From NCBI GenBank assembly GCA_013368375.1, contig JAACJP010000007.1, forward strand, positions 496,001 to 560,000: a stretch of DNA of 64,000 nt, read 5' to 3'. Both the position numbers and the translations under genes were made by a program. Source of the DNA: Tricholomella constricta. Taxonomy: Eukaryota; Basidiomycota; Agaricomycetes; Agaricales; Lyophyllaceae. Position 1 is the first letter of the stretch; every line of letters starts with the position of its first letter. Under the pieces are notes generated by a model. It searched no databases. It was not told the DNA's origin and saw only the letters and a program-made list of their open reading frames with translations. This document shows positions 23,240 to 34,317 of the stretch, one piece after another.

Positions 23240-25587
23240 CACCATCCGGTTGGACAATCCGTTCCCGCTCGAGTTTATATCCATTACGCTCTGGGATCCA
23301 TTTGTATCGAACATACCAATAAGTGACGCCAGCCAGCGACACCAGACATGCTCCAAAGACGTGCGCCTTGGGACAGCAACATGGGCCTTGATGAGTGTAT
23401 GCACAGGGGTTAACATTAGGCAAGTGCTTACCCAGTAAGGAAGGTGCTTATAGGTCCTGGATCCAGGGACGGGTGGAATAAAAGGCACGGTAACAAGGAA
23501 GACGTTTGAGAGGAAGAAAATGATGATGACGAACTTCGGCGCGCGAAATGGCGGGCTCCACTTCCATTCGCGATATAGTGGTGTATGTAAAAGTAGCAGT
23601 CCGAAGGACACGAGAGTATTGATCATCGAGATGGAGTACATTGAAGCTGCCGGAATGATTTTGGTTGGAGGGCAAGAACTGACGAAACAGGACGCGAAGA
23701 ACTTACAACTGACAAGGACAAGATACGCGTCGCCCGGAGGTGGCGCTAGCATAAGGATACATGAGAAGAGATACTGTGTGAATAATCCGGCCAAGGGTCC
23801 GTTATAAGGTTCGTTGCTCGCGAAAAAGGAGGAATGAGGAAGGACTCCCTCGCGACCAAGTTCTTGTATCACTGGTATATAGATGTGAGGATCATCAGAT
23901 CACTTAATAGTCGAATTAAACATACCTCTACCACCAGAGAAGATTCCAGCGAGCAGGTTACCCAGCATCGAGATGGCAATAATGATGCTGACTGCCTAAA
24001 GCGCATAGATCGTCAGGCCGTTGACGTGGGCATAACATAAAGCCTTCTAGACTTCACCTTCTCCGCTGTAGCACCGAAAAGATTACGAAAGAACAGGGCA
24101 CTGAGGAACTTACGTGAGTCTTATGAAAATGTAGCAAACGTCTGAAGCTACTCACGCGACAATCGTTCCGCTGCCTAACATGTCGGCTTTGGCGACCACT
24201 GCAAAGTAAGCAACGTTCACAGAAATGTAGGCTGTAGTCACTAGTAGCATGGCCAGAGGTGCCGCACGTTGGATCGTTCGTACAGGGTCTCGGACTTCCG
24301 ACAGTACCTGATTTACCCGAGTGTAGCCCTCGAACGACCTTCGGGAACATGTCAGCGAATAACACTGGCTGCGTCATCTGTGGATGATCAGCTCACCATA
24401 GAACGTTGAAGAGACCCGTGGCGAATGCATTTACGCCTGTCGTGCCGCTTCCTTCCCAGAACTTCGACCATGTAAAATTATCTGGCATTTCGTAGCTCTC
24501 GTCGACAGAAAACCCAGGGACTCTCGTCAGGCAAAACATGCCGAAGGTCGCAATTGCGAAAAGTATCACGAGCTTGGAGAGCCCAAGGGTATTCTGCAAG
24601 CGAAGACCAACCGTCGGTGTTACCCCGTGGATCAATAAGCAAAAGGTCAAGCAGAGAAAGGCTACAGCGCGGGTGTTGTATCGAGAAGGTGTTATAGAGA
24701 GGGAGTGTACGACGTCTACAATGACGTAACGTTATTTCCGAGTGAGAAATGTTGCAATTCTGCCTTACATTCTCCAAAGACAATGCTATTCGCAGCTTGC
24801 GACCTCTGGCACGTCGTATGTCTGTAGGAATATAACGCGATAATTGATTATGAAACTCACCATTAGTAAAATGTACACGGCGAATATACATGTGATCAAG
24901 AAACGAGGTCGACGATACATGAACTCAAGATAGTTCTTCTCTCCACCACTGCGTGGTAGACCCTGAGAGATAACAAGTCATTCATGTGCCTACATCGCAC
25001 TGTTAGCAACTCACCGTCCCGAGCTCAATGTACACAGCAATGCCCGTCGATGCCAGAAGTGCTCCGACGATCCACGTAAGTAACGCGATACCAACACTGC
25101 CGGACGAGCGTAGGATGATGCTTGGCGTCGCATAAATCCTATTTCATAGCGCATATAAGCAGCTTTTCCACCCGTACGCATCAGAAACATAAAATAACTC
25201 ACCCAGTTCCAATGATGCAGTTGAATATGAGGAACACTGCACTGAACAGACCTGTTGCCCAAGTGACAGTGAGAAGAAGTATTTCCTCCGAGTGGCGCCT
25301 GTACTGTGGCGATGATTTACCTAACTGCCGCTTTGTCTGGGAGAAGTCGCCACGAGATCCTCCACATTGTGCCACTATGAAGTGAAAGGTCAAGCAGTGA
25401 GTCGCGGAAAGGTGAGTGGAAGTTCATGATTACCGCCGTCTCGACCATCTTTGTAACTCTGAGCATAGCTAAGACCCTTGGAACCGAGGCACTTGGTCCC
25501 AAATGCGGAGCCACTGAAACTGTCATGTGGTAGGAGCTTGTCGGTCTCTGAGGCCTGCTTAGCTTGCTGAGGAAAATGGTCTGCCAT
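23220..25587 (-). CDS. Mup1-type amino-acid (methionine) permease, C-terminus altered by transposon
   Basis: APC-superfamily transporter on the minus strand, multi-exon, start at 25587 (MADHFPQQAKQASETDKLLP). The first helix contains FNCIIGTGIYATPSIIL, the substrate-binding GTGI motif. Later blocks are ELGTGLPRSGGEKNYLEF, GLRLQNTLGLSKLV, FATGLFNVLWSFEGYTRVNQ, LGNLLAGIFSGGR, IPVIQELGREGVLP and YREWKWSPPFRAP, matching Mup1/LAT-type permeases. It probably imports methionine or other amino acids at the plasma membrane. The last exon reads through VQPDG into the hAT-like element and stops six residues later (stop 23220-23222) inside the terminal repeat. Before insertion the frame would have continued 15 residues. 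Some intron borders in 23.8-24.9 kb are approximate. Confidence 0.88.
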
Positions 25588-26077
25588 GAGTGGTCACTGG
25601 TGATGGATGGTGGGTGCCAGTTGAAAGCCTCCTGGGGACGGACCTCGAGCTCCAAAGATAAACTTGCGGACATAGCGGCTACCAGCTGTTCACCCAATCC
25701 TTCCATTGCGATACCACAGTGGCCACATGGTGGCCAGAGAGGTAGCTGTAGCCTGCAGGTACCCAATTTGGTCAAGAGCTTACCTGACGGAATTAGTCGA
25801 TCTTATCTCTAAACGATAAGGCTCCTCCTATGCGCGCAACCCAGATCTGGAGGGAAGAATGTTATGGAAGATGAAGCACCAGTGCATCAACCAAGATAGC
25901 GACTTACGACCACTAGTGTGGTGTTCCATGTTGCAAGCGAGATCTGACCGTACGCGTGAGGATCTTATCTCTTTGGCATTTCACTTCTGTACCTCGTACA
26001 ACTCCAGCAGAATCTTATCGTACGTATGTTACAAAAAGTGTTCGAGTTCTCCATACTTAACTTCGATCAGTAAGTCC
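25588..26077. other. Intergenic between permease 5' end and cyclophilin 3' end
   Basis: Permease promoter side; short frames only, no recognisable motif. Confidence 0.5.
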
Positions 26078-26763
26078 TTAGACGGTGCCAGATTTGGCGA
26101 TCGTGACTTTCTTGGAGGTTTTGCCTGAAGCAGATCCCAGCTTCTCGATGTTCTTCACGATCTCCATACCCTCAACAACCTCGCCTGATTGAAAAGTATA
26201 CAAGTCAATAAAGTGAATTTAAACTGGTCATAGACGCGTCTCACCGAAGACGACGTGGGCGCCGTCAAGCCAAGAGGTTACGACGGTAGTGATGAAGAAT
26301 TGAGAGCCGTTGGTGTTCTTTCCGGCGTTGGCCATGGACAGAAGACCAGGCTTCGTGTGCTTGAGCTGGAAGTTCTCATCTACAACCCAGGGGCACAGAG
26401 GATCAGATCGATGAAATCGGATGAGACGGAAATACACACCTGCGAACTTCTCGCCGTAGATAGATTTGCCGCCAGTGCCGTTGCCTTTTGTGAAGTCGCC
26501 TCCCTGGAGCATGAAGGAGGGAATCACGCGATGGAAAGAAGATCCCTCGTAACCGAAGCCGTGTTGGCCAGTTGCGAGCTCGCGGAAGTTTTTGGCGGTC
26601 TTAGGAACGACATCGTCGTACAACTTGAAGACGATGCGACCAGCGGGCTGGCTGTCGATAGTGATATCGAACTGTGATATGAAGTGGGATCAATACGGAT
26701 CGGAGCAATTAAGGGGGATCGCTGAAGATAGTCAAGGGTTTGACTTACGAATACGTTAGACAT
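26078..26763 (-). CDS. Cyclophilin A-type peptidyl-prolyl cis-trans isomerase (copy 1)
   Basis: Exons 26763..26749, 26671..26440, 26379..26245 and 26184..26078 give exactly 162 residues, the size of single-domain cyclophilin A. Active-site residues are present: Arg in [16 protein letters not shown], Phe and Gln in the same block, NTNGSQFFI, and the Trp of [12 protein letters not shown] that confers cyclosporin binding. It has no targeting signal, so is cytosolic/nuclear. It catalyses prolyl isomerisation during protein folding. The first coding exon is only five codons (MSNVF). The same exon plan is shared with the neighbouring copy. Confidence 0.97.
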
Positions 26764-27102
26764 GGTGAGAGATGAAAAGAGAGGCGGTGCGCAAGACCCA
26801 ACGATGATGCTATCTGTTTTAACAGATTCGGCGATTACCGAACTGTTACCATCAGATATTCAGAATTAGTAAGCGACCCCGACAAGTCATTGGCTGCAGT
26901 TCGCGGGCCATAGACAGCCATAGACGGCACGATGAGGCGCTCGACTAATATTATTTGCAAAAGCCGCGGTTGTGAGCTTCCAAGAGCATGCGTTAATCGT
27001 TTGTTTTACGCGAAAAACGTGCGCCGGCACTCCGGGCCGTGGATAGGAAAAGAAATAAATTCTGAAGCGTCATAGTTTGCGGTCTCAGCCATATCATAAT
27101 CA

Positions 27103-27765
27103 TTAGACAGTCCCACACTTAGCAATGATAATCGTCGCCTTCGGTTCACCCGCCGGCGTTCCCAAAGATTCTATATGTTTAACGAGATCCATGTTCTCAA
27201 CCACTTCGCCTGCTTGAGGCGTGAGGGAACGACCTTCGAATCAAAGAGTCAGTTTAGAACCTCACCAAATACGACGTGGGATCCATCAAGCCATGTGGTT
27301 GAAATGGTGGTAATGAAGAACTGGGAACCGTTCGTATTTCTGCCAGAATTAGCCATCGAGAGAAGCCCAGGTTTACTGTGCTTCAGCTGGAAGTTCTCGT
27401 CTGTGAGAGAATATCAGGGTGAAGTAACACCACGAGCGACAAAGACAGCCTGTACCCGGAAACCTCTCTCCGTAAATGGACTTCCCTCCTGCCCCCGTTC
27501 CTTTCTCAAAATCGCCACCTTGAAGGACAAACCCAGGAATGATGCGGTGGAATTTGCAGCCCTCATATCCGAAACCGTGCTGTCCAGTTGCGAGTTGGCG
27601 GAAATTTTTTGCGGTCTTGGGAACTACATCGTCGTATAGTTTCATCACAATACGCCCAGCGTCCTTGTCGTTGATGGTTATATCGAACTATGACGGATGA
27701 ATATCAGGTGGTAAAATGATGAAAGCACCCATGGGACGCGGTGGGCTTACGAAAACGTTTGCCAT
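27103..27765 (-). CDS. Cyclophilin A-type peptidyl-prolyl cis-trans isomerase (copy 2)
   Basis: Exons 27765..27751, 27687..27456, 27400..27266 and 27209..27103 again give 162 residues. All four exon lengths (15, 232, 135, 107 nt) equal those of copy 1, so it is a tandem duplicate. The catalytic block [25 protein letters not shown] and [12 protein letters not shown] are intact. It differs at many positions (for example MANVF start, [13 protein letters not shown] end), which points to an old duplication. It has its own 340-nt upstream spacer from copy 1's start and an independent promoter side above 27765. Confidence 0.96.
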
Positions 27766-28659
27766 GAGTGCTGATAGGATGTGAGTGTAAGATGAAGAGA
27801 GAAGTGGGGGAGAGTGAGAGAAGGAGCGCGAACTAAAGTACTCCGGAGATGGTTACGGATATAACACTGCGATCGGTGATGATCGTTCGGCATCCGGATC
27901 ACGCGACATCGCAGCCAAACGTCGACTGTAGCAGTTGGGTTGAGGACCACGGCAATGCGTCCGGTAAGGTGCCTCGTGGTTAACCTAGCGCTTGCGTGGT
28001 CGCGGGTCTCCAGAGCAATGTCGGTATCGTGCAACCGAGGTATTTCGAGAAATATATCATGTGATCGCCGTACACGCCAGCCCGCAAAGAATCAGATGGC
28101 CAGCCCGGACGCTTTTGAGATTAAGAAGCGTGAAATGAGGTTATGAAAGGATCCGATGCTTTGACGAGTATGCCGCTGTGTACCATGATTGCTCTGAGAA
28201 CGGCGACAGGCATCAGATTAAACCGCTGATTCTGCACAGGTTCCACGGATAGTTGCATCCAATCGATTTAGCAATGTAATGTAAACGTGCCCGCGTTTCT
28301 AGGATATTCGGAGAACCGGTCCATCTCGTCGGGGCTAGTGGTGTCGCCGAGGTGAGTCAAGGTTGCATTGGCTTCGGACGCTTTTCAAGCGCAAGCAAGC
28401 TCAGAAGCTCGATATGAATATGAAGCCGGGGGAGGTGAAGCAAAGATCCGACACTTTGACAACTCTATGGTTCATTATCCTGTAAAAGCATAGACGCCGA
28501 GTGTCTTTAAGTTTGCCGTTGATAGGAGGCGAGCGCTCGTGACTGTGAATTTGCCGAAGTATGGCGAGAATGACATCAATACAGTTGCATTGAAAGAGAG
28601 TGGCCTGAGAGTAGAGAGAAAGGTATCATAGCATAAGCAGCTAAGGACGTAACCATAAA
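27766..28659. other. Intergenic
   Basis: Promoter side of cyclophilin copy 2 and 3' flank of the MFS gene. The plus frame at 27940-28146 shows no motif. Nothing else recognised. Confidence 0.5.
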
Positions 28660-30915
28660 TCATGAAGGTTCTGAATGATCGTGAGATGGCTTTCCCGAGG
28701 AGTCATGGGACTGTCTCTTCTCATGTTTCCTCGCGGCATTGTCTTCTTGGATCCGGGCCATAACTACTGCATGCGCTCTCCAAGGTTTTAGCCCAGGCGC
28801 AAATAGTTCCTCCATCCGCTCGAGAGGTATTTGCTTGGTTTCTGGAAGGATGAACTGGCGAGTTCAGATTGAAAGTCAAGTGGTGATGCAGATCGACGAA
28901 GTTGAGCAACATACAAACACATAGAAGATGGATAGGACCATCAGGGATGCAAAGAACATATAAACGCCATAGCCCATGGCTAAGAACATTTGGGGAGTAA
29001 ATCGTGCAATAAGAAAACTAGATGGCGATTGAGTGGACTCCCATGAGTCAAAACGTCGCCTAAGGGTCCAAACAACTCACCCAAACAACCAGTTTGAAGC
29101 CGCCATACAAGCCTGCGTAAACGTACGAACGTGTTGGGGGAAAAACTCCGCACCAACAACCCAAGGGGTGCCGTTCCATGATGGTGAATAGAACACAGTC
29201 CATATGTAGAAGAATGCGACTAAAGGCCAGGATGGTTGGGCATTTGATCGAGAGGTAAGGGGAAATCAATGACGTACCGGCACTTCTTCCACCAGGAGAT
29301 AAAGGCACAGATGCAACAGAACCCCCAACATTGGGCTGGGCGATGGCAATGTAGGCGCCGATGTAGTACATCGAAAATGCACCACCAATGGACCCAAACA
29401 TCAATAAGAAGCGACGACCCAATGTGTCAACAAGCCAGATGAGCCAAATGAGCGCGCCAAATAGTTTTACTGAACGCTAGTCTTAGAAAACATCGGTGAT
29501 TCTGAGTAGCGTCAACACTGACTGAGTCCGTACACGCCAGTAGTAAGCAGCGCTGTGTTCGTGCCCGTGATACCGATCGAGCGGAAAATGGTGGGCCTAC
29601 GAAGGACCCATAAACATTTACTGCGCATTGCAGGATTAAAGGCCGGGCGTACGAGTAGTAGTTGATGGCATTAATACCAGTTCCGTTCTGCCATGCAAAA
29701 AGGCTGGAACCAATGAGTAGTCTCTTGATCAGCACGCGGCTGGTGAGAACGGTCCTGAGAGGACCCCAGAAACCTGCACCAGCAAGACTTCGTTCATGGG
29801 CGATTGTCACTTCAATGGCTTGGTATTCGTCGACGATATACGGATGATCCTCTGGGAGATTCCGAAGATATGCAAGATTTTTCAAAGCCTGGGCATTGCG
29901 ATCGCGCGAAACTAGCCAGCGAGGAGATTCTGTGAGCACGAAGGATCCGAAGAATAATAGCCCTCCGGGCTGTCATGCGTAAGGTGAATTAAGTTCATGA
30001 TGAGGTATGCTGGACGATATAAAACATACGATGAGCTGGACAGCAAAAGCTATGAGCCATTGAAGGTGCCCAGGCTTTACATTACGGCTGACACCGTAGT
30101 TAATCCAGAAGCCTGAACGGGAAATTATAGGCCACAGTGACAACAATCTCGTTAGCCACTCACCAACGACGCCACCTATCTGCCAACATAATTCATATAG
30201 GCCAATCAATCTGCCTCGGATCGCCGGTGGAGCGATCTCCGCCACGTAGATGGGCTAACGGAGGTGTGAGCAAAGCGGTTTGGCGGGGATAATATCATCG
30301 GTGGTAAAAGATGCTCACAGCTAGATTCGACGCGGCTCCAATGGCAAGCCCCACAATGACACGGCCCGCGTAGATAATTCCCAGACCTGTCGATGACCTG
30401 TTGGGTGGTAAATGATGACAAAACAAAATCTTGTAAGATAGGCTGATAATCACGATGCGACAATTTGAAGGATAGCGCCCACGCAAAAGACAATAGCAGA
30501 GACCAACAAGCCCCACTTACGGCCACAGTAATATCCCAAAGGATAACCGAAGATGGCGCCAAAGAAGCAGCTGCAAAAGCTGAGTGAGCGCCTAGTGTGC
30601 GGGTGATTATATACGTACCCAGCTTGATACGAAGAAACAATATTGGCAGAGATGAGAGCGAATTCTTTGGCATTAAGCTTGTCGAGGGCGAACTCGGCCT
30701 TGAAGCTAGAAAGTGCTATTGATGTTCCTATGAAGGCAGAGTCATACCTAGGCAGCGTCAGGTCGATTCAAGTGCCAAATACTTACGAAATAGCAAGTTG
30801 AGACATACCCGATCATGACAGCAGCAAATGTAGATATCATGGCCGCGAAATAGACCCTCCAGTTGTACACCTCCTTCGGCGTAGGTCGATCTTCGACTCG
30901 AGAAAAACGACCCAT
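28660..30915 (-). CDS. MFS sugar porter, probable quinate transporter
   Basis: Start at 30915 (MGRFSRVEDRPTPKEVYNWR), about ten short exons. Sugar-porter motifs: GYPLGYYCGRKWG (GRK loop 2-3), AGRVIVGLAIGAASNLA, PIYVAEIAPPAIRGRLIGLY, LTESPRWLVSRDR (the PESPR motif), FAWQNGTGINAINYYSP, DTLGRRFLL, and PETKQIPLERMEELF after the last helix. The C-terminal tail is basic then Ser-rich, ending at 28660. This is the 12-helix plasma-membrane importer family that includes fungal quinate permeases. The quinate assignment rests on the divergent neighbour (quinate/shikimate dehydrogenase, 293 bp away) and is inference; a sugar substrate is possible. Confidence 0.88.
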
Positions 30916-31208
30916 GATGGTTATGTCAAGGAATAACCTGTGAAGCTTTCCCCACAACCTAATGAGGGAACAGATATAAGCTGTGGGGAGCTTGACAGAA
31001 GTAATCGATGCATGCTGAGAACAATATTCCACGAAAGTTTCGTGGCTATTGGAGGAGCACGCGAAAGAAGCTGGCGAAGCGCACCTGGTGATCTCTCCAA
31101 CGATTTATCAGCAGTCGGAGTCTCGTCGGACTTATTCCCTCTTTGACATTCCAACTTTTGAACTTACAAACCCTCCCTGTTACCACTCATTTCACCCGTC
31201 CGAGGGTC
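30916..31208. promoter_or_regulatory. Divergent promoter between MFS transporter and quinate dehydrogenase
   Basis: Only 293 bp separate the two start codons, so both genes must share this control region. No classical TATA box or named operator could be assigned with confidence. Confidence 0.55.
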
Positions 31209-32589
31209 ATGAATCCGCTCAAAGCACCACCAGAGGGCAAAATATTCTACTTGTTTGGCTACCCAGTCGCTCATTCAGCCGCACCTGCATTACACAACCT
31301 CTGCTTTGCCAATTGGTCCCAACAGACACCATTGAATACCTATGAAATTTGGTCTACCAGCAAAGTAACGGATGCGGTGATACAAACTCTGTCTCGCGAT
31401 GACTGCGGGGGCTCGGCGTTCGTCCATTCTCCAAGCCAGGATCTAGAAAACTTGCTCACGAGCGCCCAATGATCATAAGCGTTACCATGCCCATCAAGGC
31501 GGCGATAATTCCTTTCCTTGATGAGGTTTCTCCAGAGAGTCGGATAACAGGCGCTTGCAATACTATTGTCAAGGTCCCAACTAATAGCGGATACAAGCTT
31601 GTAGGACAGAACACAGATAGTACGCTTCGTCATCCAGCTCTGTGAACGAAGTTCATGGTATTGCAGTTCTTGGTGTTCGTAATGCTCTCTTGCGCGCGCT
31701 TCGCTCCCAATTTCCGCGCATGGAGATACCTTCTGAGGCCTCTTATCCATCTTATCTTGGGGCTGGTGGCGTTATTATTGGTGGCGGCGCAACGAGTCGA
31801 TCCTCAGCACATGCCCTTACTCTTCTGGGACTGACCCCGCTTTTTCTTGTTAACCGCGACCGTGCGGAAGTTCGCGCGGTCCAAGAGTCGCTGCCGCATC
31901 TGGATATCATCCATCTGCAATCTCCGGACGACGTTGAGACCTACTTGGGTCAACCAGACTCCGTCAAAGTTCTGATGGTAGTGGGCGCCATTCGTAAGGA
32001 GCATCAAATTCCCAGCCTTGCTCGACGTTGAGATATTTCCTTGTGACCGCTTAGCGTCCACGCCCCCCGCTACACCACAGGAACGATTGGTTTACTCGAT
32101 AGTGTCCACGGTGCTCACTATCCCCTACCTTAAACCAGAAGCACCTTCCGAAGGTTTGCCAATTCCAGAACGGCGGATCTTCTTGGAAATGGCGGTACAA
32201 ACGATGCTCGCTCTCCTTGCGTGAATTTACTGACGTGGCGTAGTATAAGCCTCGCATGACCCCAATGCTGCAGACAGCCGTGGCGCATGGATGGCATGGT
32301 GTCGATGGTATCCAGGCATGTACCCAGATCGCGCACCTCGAACTTCGTTAATAGCGTTTATTATAAGGCGATGATCGAGCAGGGACTGGCGCAACAACGT
32401 ATGTGGTACATGTCTAGCCCTACTCTCCAGGTCGGAAGCGATGAGCGCATTTTTGGCCCAGAGCTGGAGCAGTCGGTGAGAGAGCTGTGTGAGAACATGG
32501 GCGATGTCGTTGTGTCTGGCGAAGAGGTGGACAAAGCGATGGGAAAAGACTCTGCGACACAACCATATGCTCGTCGGAGTGCCTTGTAA
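31209..32589 (+). CDS. Quinate/shikimate 5-dehydrogenase-like protein
   Basis: Exons 31209..31417, 31480..31619, 31667..31993, 32055..32194, 32244..32315 and 32368..32589 give 369 residues, closing in frame. Shikimate-dehydrogenase landmarks: GYPVAHSAAPALHN (substrate-binding loop), VTMPIK with the catalytic Lys, GACNTIV, GQNTD with the catalytic Asp, and IIGGGATSRSSAHAL (nucleotide-binding Gly-rich loop), then FLEMAYKPRMTPM and GIQAMIEQG. The loop has Ala where bacterial AroE has the second Ser of SxS, as expected for quinate-type rather than biosynthetic enzymes. In fungi the biosynthetic activity lies in the large AROM protein, so a stand-alone copy suggests catabolic quinate oxidation to 3-dehydroquinate with NAD. 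The last intron uses a GC donor (gcatgt). Confidence 0.88.
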
Positions 32590-34317
32590 AGCAACAAATT
32601 GCTAAATCTTACACATGCCTGTGGTAATGTGCGAAGCTACCCGGGCGTGCCCTTCTTCCACCCAAACAATGGATTAGACAACGACCCTCCACCACACTGG
32701 CCTTCACCCTTTATGTAGAGCCAATCACTCGCGTCAAAATCACGTCCAGGTCCTCCAACGAAGGTCGATCCTGGCGAGCTTTCGGGAACCGCGAAAAACC
32801 ATAAGTTTGCAAGTTTTGAAGAATCTTCGAGGAGCGTCAGATGACTACCGCCTACGATCTTTAGAATGACTGTCGAATTCGCGAGGAAAATCGTAGAACT
32901 GAAGATGGCCAGTGAAGATCTGACAAAGATTCAAATACGCCACTTCGAAAAGGAAATCACTTGATATCGTGGACACACCCAAGCGAAAATTTCACGACCT
33001 TTGCTATTCAAATTTATGGATCATATGCTCCGAAGCATCGACGTCATACGGACGGGAACTTGTAGCTCTGGAGCTCGAGCTTGCCTGGTGCTTCCGCTCT
33101 TCAAAGTCACAGGAGAATGGATGTAATATTTTGACATCAGTGATGCTCGAAAGGCCAAGTACTGCTAGACAGGCTCCCTGAAATATGGACAAGAACGTTC
33201 GTCTCAAGAAAACGTCATTCAGAGCTCAGAAGTTTAATTAATCCTGTGCATGATCGTTAATAGAAATCTTCAACGTGAACACTCGCTCTCTATATACACC
33301 TGCGAAGCTGCTTGACGCTGATCCACACAGCTTTTAAGTTTTGGGTTGAGACGCCGCGCATCGAGCACGGGCCGAAAGCTTTCGGATAGCAGTAATGATC
33401 AAGCTGCCATCGGCAATAGCCTTGGAGTGAATCGCGAGCCTTCGAGAGATACTGATGCATATTTGAGCATATGTAAATCGGCGATGAGAAATACCGCTCG
33501 GGAAACATTCAGAATCGTACGAACATCCATTCCACAGAGGAAGGCAATCTTTTCCCCCCTCGAAGACGTCGCTCAATTTGGACCACTGACAGGTCCACGG
33601 TACAAGTCCGCAGGACAGGGCAGAGAAATGGAGGCATCACCGTGATTTGTCGCTCCTCGCGAAACTACCCCGCTTGCTCTGGAGGCTGGAGCTGCTCCTC
33701 TCTCTTGCGCAGAAGCTCGATCTCCCCCTTCTTCCTCTAGCTCCTAACCTCCTCCAGAGCGATAGTCTGCTCTCTGCTCCGTCTCCTAGTAAGAAGGCGC
33801 CCAGGCGGCTGTTCCTACTCGCTTCGCGCGAGCTCGAATGTTGACATGACAAACGTCCATGGGTTTATAGGGAGCAGATACGTCCCGTCCAGGAGGGTAT
33901 AGTTCCTTTGGGTGGGACTAATGAGAAGATTCAGACTCCCAATTTTTATTTATTTATTTCATTTGCGATAAATAATTGAAGGATCACAATTCAAGAGTTC
34001 GACGGGCAAAGCGGTTCAGATGGCCACCAAGCTTCAAGCCTCATATACATAAATGAAGTGCATTTCGAATTTGTGTTGTACATCGAATAGAGCCCGCTCG
34101 CTATACGGCATCCCGACCAAAATCCATGATGAGCTGGCCGACAGGACGACAAGCCGATCTAGCGGTTGTCACGCAAGCAGAGGGCCACAACCAGGCCTCC
34201 CAGGCTTCCCGCCAACCCGTCGAGCGCAACGCGGACCTGAGCTATACATATTCACAAGTCTCTTCCTCCCAAGCACAAGGAAGACACGATTATTGCCGCA
34301 CAAGACGTCCGTGCCAT
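32590..34317. other. Intergenic, 1.7 kb, no gene recognised
   Basis: Short frames only. At 33650-33840 one minus frame encodes a Glu/Arg/Gln-rich coiled-coil-like stretch (EIELLRKREEQLQ) but it is interrupted by stops in both directions and has no start or splice context. It may be a relic. Confidence 0.5.

Noticed and set aside
33647..33852. Coiled-coil-like frame as a small gene or retroelement Gag fragment.
   Set aside because: Interrupted by stops, no start or flanking retroelement features.
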